A DNA stretch of 64,000 bases from positions 186,001 to 250,000 of the forward strand of contig DASQFI010000010.1 of NCBI GenBank assembly GCA_035633215.1. Direction: 5' to 3'. A model generated the notes under the pieces. It was not told the DNA's origin and ran no database searches. It was given only the letters and a program-made list of their open reading frames with translations. Source of the stretch: DASQFI01 sp035633215. Lineage in GTDB: Bacteria > Acidobacteriota > Vicinamibacteria > Vicinamibacterales > SCN-69-37. Below are positions 26,358 to 34,159 of this stretch, one piece after another. The translations under genes and the position numbers were made by a program. Within the stretch, counting starts at the first letter, position 1, and each line of letters begins with the position of its first letter.

Positions 26358-27350
26358 GAACAGTCCTGGCGGCGGAAACGCCCGCGCCAGCGCGTCCGTG
26401 ACCCGCTCTCGCAAGAACTGCCGCTCGTCGCAGAGAAACCGGACGATGCCGTCGAGATCGGGCTCGCCGAACTCGATCGCGTAGTCGTCGGTCGTGTTCG
26501 GCTCGAGGTAGATCCGCCGAATCGCCGAGACGTCGCCGACCGCATCCTGGATCTCAGACGGCATCGATTCGATCAAGCCGTGCTGCTGCACCAGCGCCAG
26601 CGCTTTCTTTGGTCCGATGCCGTGCACGCCGTCGTTGAAGTCGGTGCCGACGAGGAGCGCGAGATCGATCAGCCCCTCGCGCGTGATGCCCCAGCCGTCG
26701 AGCAGGTCGTCCAGATGCAGCAACTCCGGAATCAGCGGCCGGAACTTGCCCTGACTCGGCAGAAACTCCTTCCCCGAGATCGTCAGGAACCGCATCAGCC
26801 GCGGCGCGCCGAAGAGCAGCGTGTCGTAGTCCTTGCTTGCCGCCGCCCACACCCGGCCGGCGCGCGCCATGTGCGCGGCCTGCGCCTCGCCTTCCGATGG
26901 CGCCTGAATCGTCGGCAGCCCGAGCAATCGCAAGAGCTCGCGCGCTTCGGCCACCATGTCCCGGGTGAGCCGCGACGTCATCGTGGCTTTCGAGTACGCC
27001 TCTTCGAGATCGCCGCGGGCGAGCGCCTCTTCGCGCGCGCGTTCGAACTCGACCTTCACCGCCCGCCGGCGGGCGAGCTCCGCGGCCTTCAGCGCCGGCG
27101 GCGCACCGTCGAAGACGAACGCGAGCTTGAGTCCATGCTCGGCCATCAGCCGCGTGGTCCTGAAGAACAGCCCCGACAGGTGGGACGTCACGCGGCCGCT
27201 CGCGTCCTTGAGTGGCGTTCCGTCGCGGAGGCGAATCAGCGCCAGGAACTGATAGAGCTCGCCGTTCCCGTCCACGGATAAGACTTTGTCGCGGAGCTCG
27301 GCTCGGCCAACGGGCTGGGGTCGAACGATGGGGGTGAGGATGACGCCGAT
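26355..27350 (-). CDS. Archaeal/eukaryotic-type flap endonuclease 1 (FEN1/XPG family)
   Basis: A structure-specific 5' nuclease of the FEN1 type, not the bacterial PolI-type exonuclease. Motifs in order: SVDGNGELYQFL, RVTSHLSGLFFRT, AFVFDGAPPALK, IQAPSEGEAQAAHMA, WAAASKDYDTLLFGAPRL, LLVGTDFNDG and GIGPKKAL. The conserved N-terminus (GVILTPIVRPQPVGRAELRD) continues upstream of the first usable start codon (GTG 27275) to an ATC at 27348-27350 aligned with the usual initiator Met. With that start the acidic residues fall at D27, D81, E153, E155, D174, D176 and D237, almost the numbering I recall for Pyrococcus FEN1. The PCNA-binding C-terminus is missing, as fits a bacterium. GTG 27275 would give 306 residues lacking the N-terminal strand. 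Confidence 0.85.
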   Translation of the reverse strand: MGVILTPIVRPQPVGRAELRDKVLSVDGNGELYQFLALIRLRDGTPLKDASGRVTSHLSGLFFRTTRLMAEHGLKLAFVFDGAPPALKAAELARRRAVKVEFERAREEALARGDLEEAYSKATMTSRLTRDMVAEARELLRLLGLPTIQAPSEGEAQAAHMARAGRVWAAASKDYDTLLFGAPRLMRFLTISGKEFLPSQGKFRPLIPELLHLDDLLDGWGITREGLIDLALLVGTDFNDGVHGIGPKKALALVQQHGLIESMPSEIQDAVGDVSAIRRIYLEPNTTDDYAIEFGEPDLDGIVRFLCDERQFLRERVTDALARAFPPPGLF

Positions 27351-27462
27351 GAGTGAATGGTACGTGGATCCGCGCCGTCACGAAGAGCCCTACGACGAAA
27401 ATCAACGGCCGTTTTTCGCCCGACTCCCGTCCCGGAGCCTGATCAAGATCACCCACGGGTGA
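27349..27462 (+). CDS. Possible 37-residue protein, unknown
   Basis: ATG 27349 follows a GTGAGGA ribosome site at 8 bases' distance and opens a 37-codon frame (MSEWYVDPRRHEEPYDENQR, then PFFARLPSRSLIKITHG). Amino-acid composition is balanced and hydrophilic. It is divergent from, and touches, the apparent start of the flap endonuclease. It could equally be the stump of a deleted gene or chance. Confidence 0.25.
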   Translation: MSEWYVDPRRHEEPYDENQRPFFARLPSRSLIKITHG

Positions 27463-27471
27463 CAAAGCGGT

Positions 27472-27484
27472 GCAGAAACGGTCC
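27472..27484. repeat. Half-copy of the CGTAGGGCGG element
   Basis: GTCCGCCCTACAG matches one outer end of the palindromic elements at 20357 and 28201. No second arm is present. It lies between the flap endonuclease and DUF998 genes. Confidence 0.4.
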
Positions 27485-27536
27485 GCCCTACAGCCGAACG
27501 ACTGACAGCCGAGAATCGAGATGAGGTCGATCCAGC

Positions 27537-28193
27537 ATGGCTCAGTTGGCGGCGGCGGGCATCATCGGTCCGGCGTTGTTTACGTTGGTAGTCCTCGTGT
27601 TAGGGGCCATCCAGCCCGAGTATCACGGGTGGCTGCACGTGATCTCCACGATCTCACTTGGTCCGACGGGCTGGCTCCAGGATGTCAATTTTGTAATGTT
27701 CGGGATGATGATGGGCGTGTTCACCATCGCCCTGTACCGGGGTGTCCGGCCCGGTCCCGCGAGCCTGACCGGTCTTGCCGCGAGCATGCTGAGCGCCCTG
27801 GGGATCATCCTGATGGGCGTCTTTCCCCTCACGAGGGATCGCGTCGGCGTCATCATCCAGACCGATAACCATGCGGTCGCGTCCGTTGTGGCGTATGTCG
27901 GGGGCGCTGTCGGTCTCATCGCGCTGGCGAAGCTTCTCGCCGCCGACGCTTCCTGGAAGCGACTCGCCAATTTCACGCACAAATGTGGACTCACAATGGC
28001 GCTGATGTTTCCGGCGCTGCTCGCCGCGATGCCGGTGAATTCGCCGGTGCACCTCGGCGTCGGCGTGTTGCAGCGCGGGGCGCTGGCGGTGTGGTTCACG
28101 TGCACGATCGTCCTCGCGCTCAGATTGAGAAAAGTCCTCCAGCAAAGAGAAATCGACGAAGAGAACGACCGCGATCTGGTGCTCAGCCGCTGA
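27537..28193 (+). CDS. DUF998-family integral membrane protein
   Basis: A 218-residue protein with about six hydrophobic helices: IIGPALFTLVVLVLGAI, FVMFGMMMGVFTIALY, SLTGLAASMLSALGIILMG, VASVVAYVGGAVGLIALAKL, GLTMALMFPALLAAM and LAVWFTCTIVLALRL. The pattern HVISTISLGPTGWLQDVNF after helix 1 and GVFPLTRD near helix 3 are typical of DUF998. The function is not known. The charged C-terminus is cytoplasmic. Confidence 0.85.
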   Translation: MAQLAAAGIIGPALFTLVVLVLGAIQPEYHGWLHVISTISLGPTGWLQDVNFVMFGMMMGVFTIALYRGVRPGPASLTGLAASMLSALGIILMGVFPLTRDRVGVIIQTDNHAVASVVAYVGGAVGLIALAKLLAADASWKRLANFTHKCGLTMALMFPALLAAMPVNSPVHLGVGVLQRGALAVWFTCTIVLALRLRKVLQQREIDEENDRDLVLSR

Positions 28194-28200
28194 GATAAGA

Positions 28201-28265
28201 CGTAGGGCGGATTAGTTCCAAGTCCGCCATTCGCTCGGCGGATTTGGAGATCAATCCGCCCTACG
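28201..28265. repeat. CGTAGGGCGG palindromic element, copy 2
   Basis: Left arm 28201-28228, right arm 28237-28265; outer ends CGTAGGGCGG and CCGCCCTACG. The right arm's reverse complement equals the left arm of the copy at 20357-20385 over all 29 bases, showing recent common origin. It lies 7 bases past the DUF998 stop. Confidence 0.8.
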
Positions 28266-28302
28266 TGTACGTGGGTCGCCGTTTGACTTCGCGGCCGCCC
28301 GC

Positions 28303-28332
28303 GTGATATTCAACCTTTAGGTTGAATATCAC
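28303..28332 (+). promoter_or_regulatory. 13-bp perfect palindrome over the arsR-type start codon: probable autorepressor operator
   Basis: GTGATATTCAACC (28303-28315) and GGTTGAATATCAC (28320-28332) are perfect reverse complements with a 4-base gap. The TTG start codon (28322) lies inside the right arm. A dimeric winged-helix repressor bound here would block both transcription and translation of the operon, so it is the natural site for the ArsR-type protein it precedes. Confidence 0.7.
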
Positions 28333-28669
28333 ACCCACGCTCGACCACGTGCTCGCCGCGATTGCCGACCCGACCCGGCGCGCCATCCTCAGCCGGCTCG
28401 CGCGCGGCGAGGCGCGCGTCACCGACGTCGCCGAGCCGTTCGACATGTCCCTGGCGGCCATCTCGAAGCACGTGAGGATTCTCGAGCGCGCCGGACTGGT
28501 CCGGCGCACGCGCCAGGGACGCGAGCACACGCTCAGGTTCGAGGGGCGGCCGTTGCGACAGGTCGTCCGCTGGACCTCGCGCTACGAGCGGTTCTGGAAC
28601 GACCGGCTCGATCAACTCGAAGCGTTCTTCTTGAAAGAAAGAGCAGTAAAGAAAGGACAGGACAAATGA
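28322..28669 (+). CDS. ArsR-type winged-helix transcriptional regulator
   Basis: A 115-residue regulator: VLAAIADPTRRAILSRLARGEARVTDVAEPFDMSLAAISKHVRILERAGLVRRTRQGREHTLRFE is a complete ArsR winged helix with the SLAAISKH recognition helix. There is no metal-binding CxC motif, as in the metal-independent ArsR proteins paired with SRPBCC genes. It starts at TTG within the operator palindrome, and its stop overlaps the next gene's start (ATGA). It is likely autoregulatory. Confidence 0.9.
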   Translation: MNITPTLDHVLAAIADPTRRAILSRLARGEARVTDVAEPFDMSLAAISKHVRILERAGLVRRTRQGREHTLRFEGRPLRQVVRWTSRYERFWNDRLDQLEAFFLKERAVKKGQDK

Positions 28670-29106
28670 AGCCAGAGCAACTGAAGACGATCGATCTCAC
28701 CGTGTCCCGGACGATTCGCGGTACGGCCGAGGAGGTCTACGACGCGTGGCTCGATCAGAAGACGCCCGGCGGGCTGTGGTTTGGCGTCGATCGCGTCATC
28801 CTCAATCTTGCCGTGGACGGGCTCTTCTATCACGCCGTCAAGCACGAAGGACGATCCTGGCCGCACTACGGCCGATTCATCCACCTGGACCGGGGACGCG
28901 CGATCGAGCACACATGGGTCTCCGAAGCAACGCGCGGCCTCGAAAGTGTCGTGACGATCACGCTTGCGCCGCGCGATGGCGGCACCGAGGTCACGCTCCG
29001 CCACGCCAATCTGCCCGACGATGAGATGGGGCGCACGCACCAGGACGGCTGGACGTGGTACCTGGGTGTGCTGGGCGAGCGATTCGAGAAGGTCGCCGCA
29101 CGATAG
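28666..29106 (+). CDS. SRPBCC/AHSA1-like (START-fold) protein
   Basis: A 146-residue protein of the Aha1-type SRPBCC fold: LTVSRTIRGTAEEVYDAWLD at the N-terminus, GRFIHLDRGRAIEHTWVS in the middle, SVVTITLAPRDGGTEVTLRHANLPDDEMGRTHQDGWTWYLGVLGERFE at the C-terminus. These proteins bind hydrophobic ligands in a central cavity. Being translationally coupled to an ArsR-type repressor is a very common arrangement, and the pair is probably induced together. The ligand is unknown. Confidence 0.9.
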   Translation: MKPEQLKTIDLTVSRTIRGTAEEVYDAWLDQKTPGGLWFGVDRVILNLAVDGLFYHAVKHEGRSWPHYGRFIHLDRGRAIEHTWVSEATRGLESVVTITLAPRDGGTEVTLRHANLPDDEMGRTHQDGWTWYLGVLGERFEKVAAR

Positions 29107-29193
29107 CGTCCGTCGCTCGTGCGTTCCGCGAAAGTTGCGCGTCCGGTTCTCGTGGGGCACCGCTCTTGCATTACGGCAAGGGGGTACCGCGAA

Positions 29194-29661
29194 ATGCCAG
29201 ACGTGACGCTGACGAGGCCAACGACACGCCAGCTGGACCCGTTTGTGGGCGCCTGGAAGATGACTGGCCACGCGCATGAGAGCCCGTTTGGACCGGAAGG
29301 CGATGTCTCGGCCGACGAGACGTTCGACTGGCTGACGGGCCGTCAGTTTCTGATGCATCGTCTCCAGGGCCGTCTGGGCGACGAGGACATCGCGTGCGTC
29401 GAGGTCCTCGGACGGGACAGCGGCGGCGACGCGTTCACCGCCCACACGTTCTACAACGACGGCACTTCGACGAGGTGGAGCCTCGAAGAGCGCGACGGCG
29501 CCTGGATCATGAGCGGGCAGTGGCCGAAAGGGCGCGACGTGTTCAACGTGCGATGCACGATCACGTTCGACGATCGGACGCATCGCCGCGGCATTTGGGA
29601 ATACTCCACGAATGACTCGGACTGGCAGGTGTTCTGGGAGACGGAAGCGACACGGACATGA
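29194..29661 (+). CDS. DUF1579-like calycin-fold protein
   Basis: A 155-residue soluble protein: LDPFVGAWKMTGHAHESPFGPEGDVSADETFDWLTGRQFLMHR near the N-terminus, FTAHTFYNDGTSTRWSLEERDGAWIMSGQW in the middle and RRGIWEYSTNDSDWQVFWETEAT at the end. The pattern (G-x-W-x-x-x-G opening, then a run of antiparallel strands) matches small DUF1579/nitrobindin-like barrels. Its position after the ArsR-SRPBCC pair is common, but an 87-base gap means it may have its own promoter. The start ATG 29194 has only a weak ribosome site. Confidence 0.75.
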   Translation: MPDVTLTRPTTRQLDPFVGAWKMTGHAHESPFGPEGDVSADETFDWLTGRQFLMHRLQGRLGDEDIACVEVLGRDSGGDAFTAHTFYNDGTSTRWSLEERDGAWIMSGQWPKGRDVFNVRCTITFDDRTHRRGIWEYSTNDSDWQVFWETEATRT

Positions 29662-29664
29662 GCT

Positions 29665-29743
29665 CGAACTTAGAACTGAGAACTGCGGACTCTGACCGTC
29701 AGTTCGGTCAAGTGCCAAGTTTGAAGTTCTAAGTTCTAAGTTT
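29665..29743. repeat. Inverted pair of AACTTAGAACT repeats
   Basis: Left arm about 29665-29684 and right arm about 29717-29743 are reverse complements, with a 32-base spacer. It starts 4 bases after the DUF1579 stop codon and ends 17 bases before the next start, so it fills the intergenic gap and may terminate transcription. Confidence 0.6.
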
Positions 29744-29760
29744 CTGGTGTGTAATCCCGC

Positions 29761-30906
29761 GTGGTGACCACCTGCACGCGCCGGTCGGCTCTTCGCTTGC
29801 TCGCGTTTGGCGGAACGGCCGCCCTCCTCGACGGATGTGCGCCGCGACGGCCCACCGCGCGCGTCGCGCCACGTGCAGCCGTCCGCGCGCTTGCACGCGT
29901 ACTGGTCTCGCCCGATCGCGTCATTCGACAAGTCGCCGGCCTGCGCCCATTCCGGCGCTCCGGCTTCAACGTCAGCGTCGATCGGCTTGGCGACACGTCG
30001 CTCATTCACCACTACGGCCATGGCGGCGGAGGCATCACGCTGTCGTGGGGCACCGCGCAACTGGTGGTGGAGCACGCGCTGAAGATGCCGCATCGCGACG
30101 CCGCAGTGCTCGGGTGCGGCGCCGTCGGCCTGGCGACCGCGCGGATGCTGCAGGACCACGGATTCACCACGACGATCTACGCGCGCGATCTGCCGCCGAA
30201 TACGACGTCGAACATTGCCGGCGCGTTGTGGTCGCCCTACCTGGTGTTCGACGCGGACCGCCGGACGGCGGCGTTCGACGAGCAGTTCGCGCGCGCCGCG
30301 CCGTTCGCGTGGCGCTACTTCCAGAACCTCGCCGGGCCGTACTACGGTGTGAACTGGCGTGAGAACTATTCGCTGTCAGCGAACCCGCCGCCGGTGACCT
30401 CCGCGCCGGCAGGCGGATACAGACCGCCTTCGGTCGCGCTCGGACCGGGCGAGCATCCCTTCGGCTCGTTCTACGCGAATCGATCGATGACGATGCATAT
30501 CGAGCCGTCGGTGTACCTGCACGCGCTGCTCACGGACTTTCGGACGGCGGGTGGCCGGGTCGTTGTTCGCGAGTTCGCTGATCCGGCATCCATTCGAGAG
30601 CTGTCGCATCCGCTCGTGGTCAACTGCACGGGCCTGGGGGCGGCGAAACTGTTCGACGATCGCGAGATGCTGCCGATCAAGGGCCAGCTGACCGTGCTCG
30701 TGCCGCAGCCGGAAGTGGACTACCTCACGACGGGTCCCGGCGATCTCTACATGTTTCCGAGACGCGACGGGATCATCCTGGGCGGAACCCACGAGCGGGA
30801 CGAATGGTCCCTCGAGCCGAATCCGGCCGAAGCCACCCGGATTCTTCAGGGCCACCAGGAGCTCTTCAGCCGGTGGGAACGAACCGGCGCCGAGGCCGTA
30901 TTATAG
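29761..30906 (+). CDS. D-amino-acid-oxidase-like FAD oxidoreductase with permuted motif order
   Basis: A 381-residue protein. Residues 1-26 resemble a Tat or lipoprotein signal (TRRSALRLLAFGG, then LLDGC). Residues 60-65 (GLRPFR) and 85-99 (YGHGGGGITLSWGTA) are motifs normally found at the C-terminal end of D-amino-acid oxidases. Only afterwards, at 115-124, comes the dinucleotide-binding VLGCGAVGLA that normally opens the protein, followed by TTSNIAGALWSPYL, NCTGLGA and GDLYMFPRRDGIILGGTHERDEW at the end. The order is thus that of a circular permutation. Oxidation of D-amino acids is plausible but not certain. The start is GTG 29761 (or 29764). Confidence 0.8.
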   Translation: MVTTCTRRSALRLLAFGGTAALLDGCAPRRPTARVAPRAAVRALARVLVSPDRVIRQVAGLRPFRRSGFNVSVDRLGDTSLIHHYGHGGGGITLSWGTAQLVVEHALKMPHRDAAVLGCGAVGLATARMLQDHGFTTTIYARDLPPNTTSNIAGALWSPYLVFDADRRTAAFDEQFARAAPFAWRYFQNLAGPYYGVNWRENYSLSANPPPVTSAPAGGYRPPSVALGPGEHPFGSFYANRSMTMHIEPSVYLHALLTDFRTAGGRVVVREFADPASIRELSHPLVVNCTGLGAAKLFDDREMLPIKGQLTVLVPQPEVDYLTTGPGDLYMFPRRDGIILGGTHERDEWSLEPNPAEATRILQGHQELFSRWERTGAEAVL

Positions 30907-30943
30907 TAGCAATGTATGTTTAACAAGACCGAGGACTCCTCCC

Positions 30944-31276
30944 GTGACGCGTGAGGCGCTCGGCGAGTTCGAACAGCTCGTGCTGCTCGCCATCGTGCAC
31001 CTGGGCGATGACGTCTACGGCGTGCCGATCGTGGACGAGATCGAGCGCCGCACCGGTCGAACGGTCGCACCGGCGGCCGTGTACGTCACCCTGCGCCGTC
31101 TCGAGCAGAAAGGGCTGCTGTCGTCCTGGATGAGCGATCCCACGCCCGAGCGCGGCGGGAAAGCGCGACGCTGCGTGAAGGTCACGCGCGCGGGTCTCGA
31201 GATGCTGCGCGAGTCGCGTCAGGCCCTCGATCAGATGTGGAAGGGCCTCGACCCTGGTCTTCGAGGCAACCGGTGA
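30944..31276 (+). CDS. PadR-family transcriptional regulator
   Basis: A 110-residue PadR protein: FEQLVLLAIVHLGDDVYGVPIVDEIERRTGRTVAPAAVYVTLRRLEQKGLLSSW is the winged helix. The GTG start follows GAGGA at 8 bases' distance. Its stop overlaps the next start (GTGA), so it is co-transcribed and probably autoregulates the ADOP permease operon. TATAGT at 30903-30908 could be the -10 element. Confidence 0.92.
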   Translation: MTREALGEFEQLVLLAIVHLGDDVYGVPIVDEIERRTGRTVAPAAVYVTLRRLEQKGLLSSWMSDPTPERGGKARRCVKVTRAGLEMLRESRQALDQMWKGLDPGLRGNR

Positions 31277-34089
31277 ACGACACCAGCCGGCCGCCGCGTC
31301 TCGCCCGGCGGCTGCTCGAGCGCGCGCTGCCAGGCGACGCGCGCGAGCACGTACTCGGCGACCTCGAAGAAGTCTTTCGACGCGATTGCCACACGACAGG
31401 TCCGGTGCGCGCCCGAGTCCGGTATTGGGTGAAAGCGGTCTCATTCACGACAGGTTTCATCGCGGAGCGGTGGTGCGAGCAAAGTCAGCGGAGATCGCGT
31501 GCGAGCGGCCCCAATCCGACTGGCGGGCGTGCCATGCGTTTTGACGTGTCCTGGATGGACGTCAAGCTCGCCCTCCGAATGCTCATCAAGTACCCGGGCC
31601 TGACGTTCGTGAGCACCCTCGGGATGGCGGTGGCCATCGCCATCGGCGCGACGTTGTTTTCGTTCTCGTACTCCTACCTGTTCCCCACGCTGCCGCTCGA
31701 CGAAGGCGACCGCATCGTCGGGATCGAGAACTGGGACTCGACGCGGAACAACCAGGAGCATCGTTCGCTCCATGACTTCGGCACCTGGCGTACCGAGCTC
31801 ACGTCGCTGCGGGACGTGGGCGCGTTTCGCACCGTACGACGGAATCTGGTCCTGCCCGGCGTTCCCACCGAGCAGGTCGTCGTCGCGGAGATGACCGCTT
31901 CGGGTTTCTCGCTGGCGCGGGTGCCAGTGATGCTGGGTCGTCCTCTGCTCGAAGCCGACGAGCGCAAAGGCGGTCCCGCCGTCGTCGTCATCGGGCACGA
32001 CGTGTGGCAGAACCGTTTCGGATCGAGCCCCGCCGTCATCGGCAAGAGCATTCGTCTTGGGGCCGTGGAGCACGACATCGTCGGCGTCATGCCGAAAGGA
32101 TTCGCGTTTCCGCTGAACCACAGCTTCTGGGGGCCACTGCGCGCGGACCCGATCGATTACGAACGAAGACAAGGGCCGGAGATCTTCATGTTCGCGCGGC
32201 TCGCGCCGGGCGCGACGCGCGAGCACGCCCAGGCGGAGTTGACAGCGATCGGGTTGCGGGCGGCCGAGGCGTTTCCGGAGACCAATGAACGGCTCCGGCC
32301 GCTCATCGTGCGGTTTGAGAATTTCTGGGCGGACGACATCACGCTGGGAGAGGTGAACTTCGGCCTGGTGCTCGTGAGTCTCCTGCTGGTCGTGGTGGGC
32401 GTGAACGTCGCCATCCTCGTCTATGCGCGCACCGCGACGCGTCACGGCGAGATCGTCGTCCGCACTGCGCTCGGCGCCAGCCGGCGGCGAATCGTGCTGC
32501 AGCTCTTCATCGAGGCGCTGGTGTTGTCGTCTGTGGCGTCGGTGGCCGGCCTCCTCCTGACCACGAAGGTGCTTGGAGTGCTCGATGGTTTCCTGACCGG
32601 ATTGTCCAGCAGCGGCGAGTTCGGAGGTGTGCCGTTCTGGGTTGACCATCGCCTGTCACTCGGCACCATGCTGTACGTGGCCGGCCTGGCGATTCTCGCG
32701 GCGGCGATCGCGGGCATCATCCCGGCCCTCAAGGCCACAGGACGCCGGATCCAGTCGAGCCTGCGCGACCCGGGCGGCACGAACGCCCATCTCGGCCGCA
32801 CGTGGACAGCGCTGATCGTCGCGGAAGTGGCGTTCTCCGTCGCCATCCTTCCTGGCAGCGTCTTTTTCGCCTGGCAGTCGATCGGCCAGACGGCGTCAAG
32901 CCCAGGGTTTGCGGCAGACAGGTTTCTGACAACCCGGCTCCTGATGGATGCTGACCTCGTCCCGAGCGCACGCGCCGACGCGTACGCGCGCGAGTTCGAC
33001 GCCCGGTACGAGGCTCGCGTCACCGACCTCATCAGACGGGCGGCGAGTGAACCCGACGTCTCTGCCGTGACGATCGCGTCCAATCATCCCGGCGTCGAAT
33101 ATACGCACTTCGTCGAGATCGAGGGCGCGACGCCGTCGAGACGCTCCACGCGGGGTCGTCAGACGCGATCGATCCAGGTGGACGCCGGTTTCTTCGAGGC
33201 GTTCGACGTCTCGATCCTGATGGGCCGGGCGTTCCGTTCCAGCGAGCTCAACAGTGCGGCGGCGAGGCCGAGACGCGATGCCGACGGCGATGGCATCCAG
33301 GAGGGGATCGTTAGCAGCCTGAGCGGCGTCATCGTGAACCGGACCTTCGTGCGGCAGTTTCTCAGTGATGGTGGCGTGCTCGGCCGCCGGCTCCGCTACG
33401 TTGACAACGACGAGCGCGGCACTGCCGCCGCAGATGGGGCTGCGATGCGGTGGCACGAGATTGTCGGCGTGGTGGGCGACCTGCCCGCCAATCCGGTGTT
33501 TCCCGGCGAGACGGAAGCCAGGGTGTATCACCTGATCGCGCCCGGACAGGTCTACCCGTCCACCCTGACGGTGCGGCTGCGTTCGGGCGATCCCGCGGCG
33601 TTCGGGCCGCGGCTGCGTGAGATCGCCGTGGGGCTCGATCCGACGCTGCGGCTGGACCAGATCGTGCCCCTGACTGAAATCTACCGCCGACAGCAGCTCG
33701 GGCTCCACATGGGCGCGCTGGCGTTCGCGCTCGTCGCGCTCAGCGTCGTTTTGCTGTCGGCCGCCGGAATCTACGCGCTCATGTCGTTCACGATCACGCG
33801 CCGGCAGCGGGAAATCGGCATCCGCGCGGCGCTCGGGGCCCATCCGCGGCAGCTCCTCGCGTCGATCTTCGCGCGCGCGCTGAAGCAGCTCGCGCTCGGC
33901 ATCGTCGCGGGCGTTGCGGCGAGCGCGGTTCTCGATCGGCTGGCCGAAGGGGATCTGATGGCGGGCCACGCGACAGTCCTGCTGCCGCTGGTGGCCATGC
34001 TGATGATTGTGGTGGGACTTGCCGCCGCGATCGGCCCGGCTCGGCGCGGTCTGCGTATTCAACCGACGGAGGCACTGAGGGATCTTTGA
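31273..34089 (+). CDS. ADOP-type ABC transporter permease with prefix domain (type 2)
   Basis: A 938-residue membrane protein. The N-terminal 75 residues (PPRLARRLLERALPGDAREHVLGDLEEVFRRD) match the second type of prefix domain seen in PadR-linked acidobacterial permeases. This is followed by MKLALRMLIKYPGLTF-like helix 1, a MacB periplasmic domain and a duplicated permease unit, ending TRRQREIGIRAALGAHPRQLLASI and RRGLRIQPTEALRDL. Compared with the ADOPs at 13455 and 54917 it has the longest second periplasmic region (with a charged DADGDG insertion). GTG start overlaps the padR stop by four bases. The substrate is unknown. Confidence 0.9.
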   Translation: MNDTSRPPRLARRLLERALPGDAREHVLGDLEEVFRRDCHTTGPVRARVRYWVKAVSFTTGFIAERWCEQSQRRSRASGPNPTGGRAMRFDVSWMDVKLALRMLIKYPGLTFVSTLGMAVAIAIGATLFSFSYSYLFPTLPLDEGDRIVGIENWDSTRNNQEHRSLHDFGTWRTELTSLRDVGAFRTVRRNLVLPGVPTEQVVVAEMTASGFSLARVPVMLGRPLLEADERKGGPAVVVIGHDVWQNRFGSSPAVIGKSIRLGAVEHDIVGVMPKGFAFPLNHSFWGPLRADPIDYERRQGPEIFMFARLAPGATREHAQAELTAIGLRAAEAFPETNERLRPLIVRFENFWADDITLGEVNFGLVLVSLLLVVVGVNVAILVYARTATRHGEIVVRTALGASRRRIVLQLFIEALVLSSVASVAGLLLTTKVLGVLDGFLTGLSSSGEFGGVPFWVDHRLSLGTMLYVAGLAILAAAIAGIIPALKATGRRIQSSLRDPGGTNAHLGRTWTALIVAEVAFSVAILPGSVFFAWQSIGQTASSPGFAADRFLTTRLLMDADLVPSARADAYAREFDARYEARVTDLIRRAASEPDVSAVTIASNHPGVEYTHFVEIEGATPSRRSTRGRQTRSIQVDAGFFEAFDVSILMGRAFRSSELNSAAARPRRDADGDGIQEGIVSSLSGVIVNRTFVRQFLSDGGVLGRRLRYVDNDERGTAAADGAAMRWHEIVGVVGDLPANPVFPGETEARVYHLIAPGQVYPSTLTVRLRSGDPAAFGPRLREIAVGLDPTLRLDQIVPLTEIYRRQQLGLHMGALAFALVALSVVLLSAAGIYALMSFTITRRQREIGIRAALGAHPRQLLASIFARALKQLALGIVAGVAASAVLDRLAEGDLMAGHATVLLPLVAMLMIVVGLAAAIGPARRGLRIQPTEALRDL

Positions 34090-34159
34090 GAGAGTCTCCC
34101 GGCCTCAGTTGCGACATGAACGCATCACTCGGCGTCGTCAACTCGACGCCGCGGGGAGC

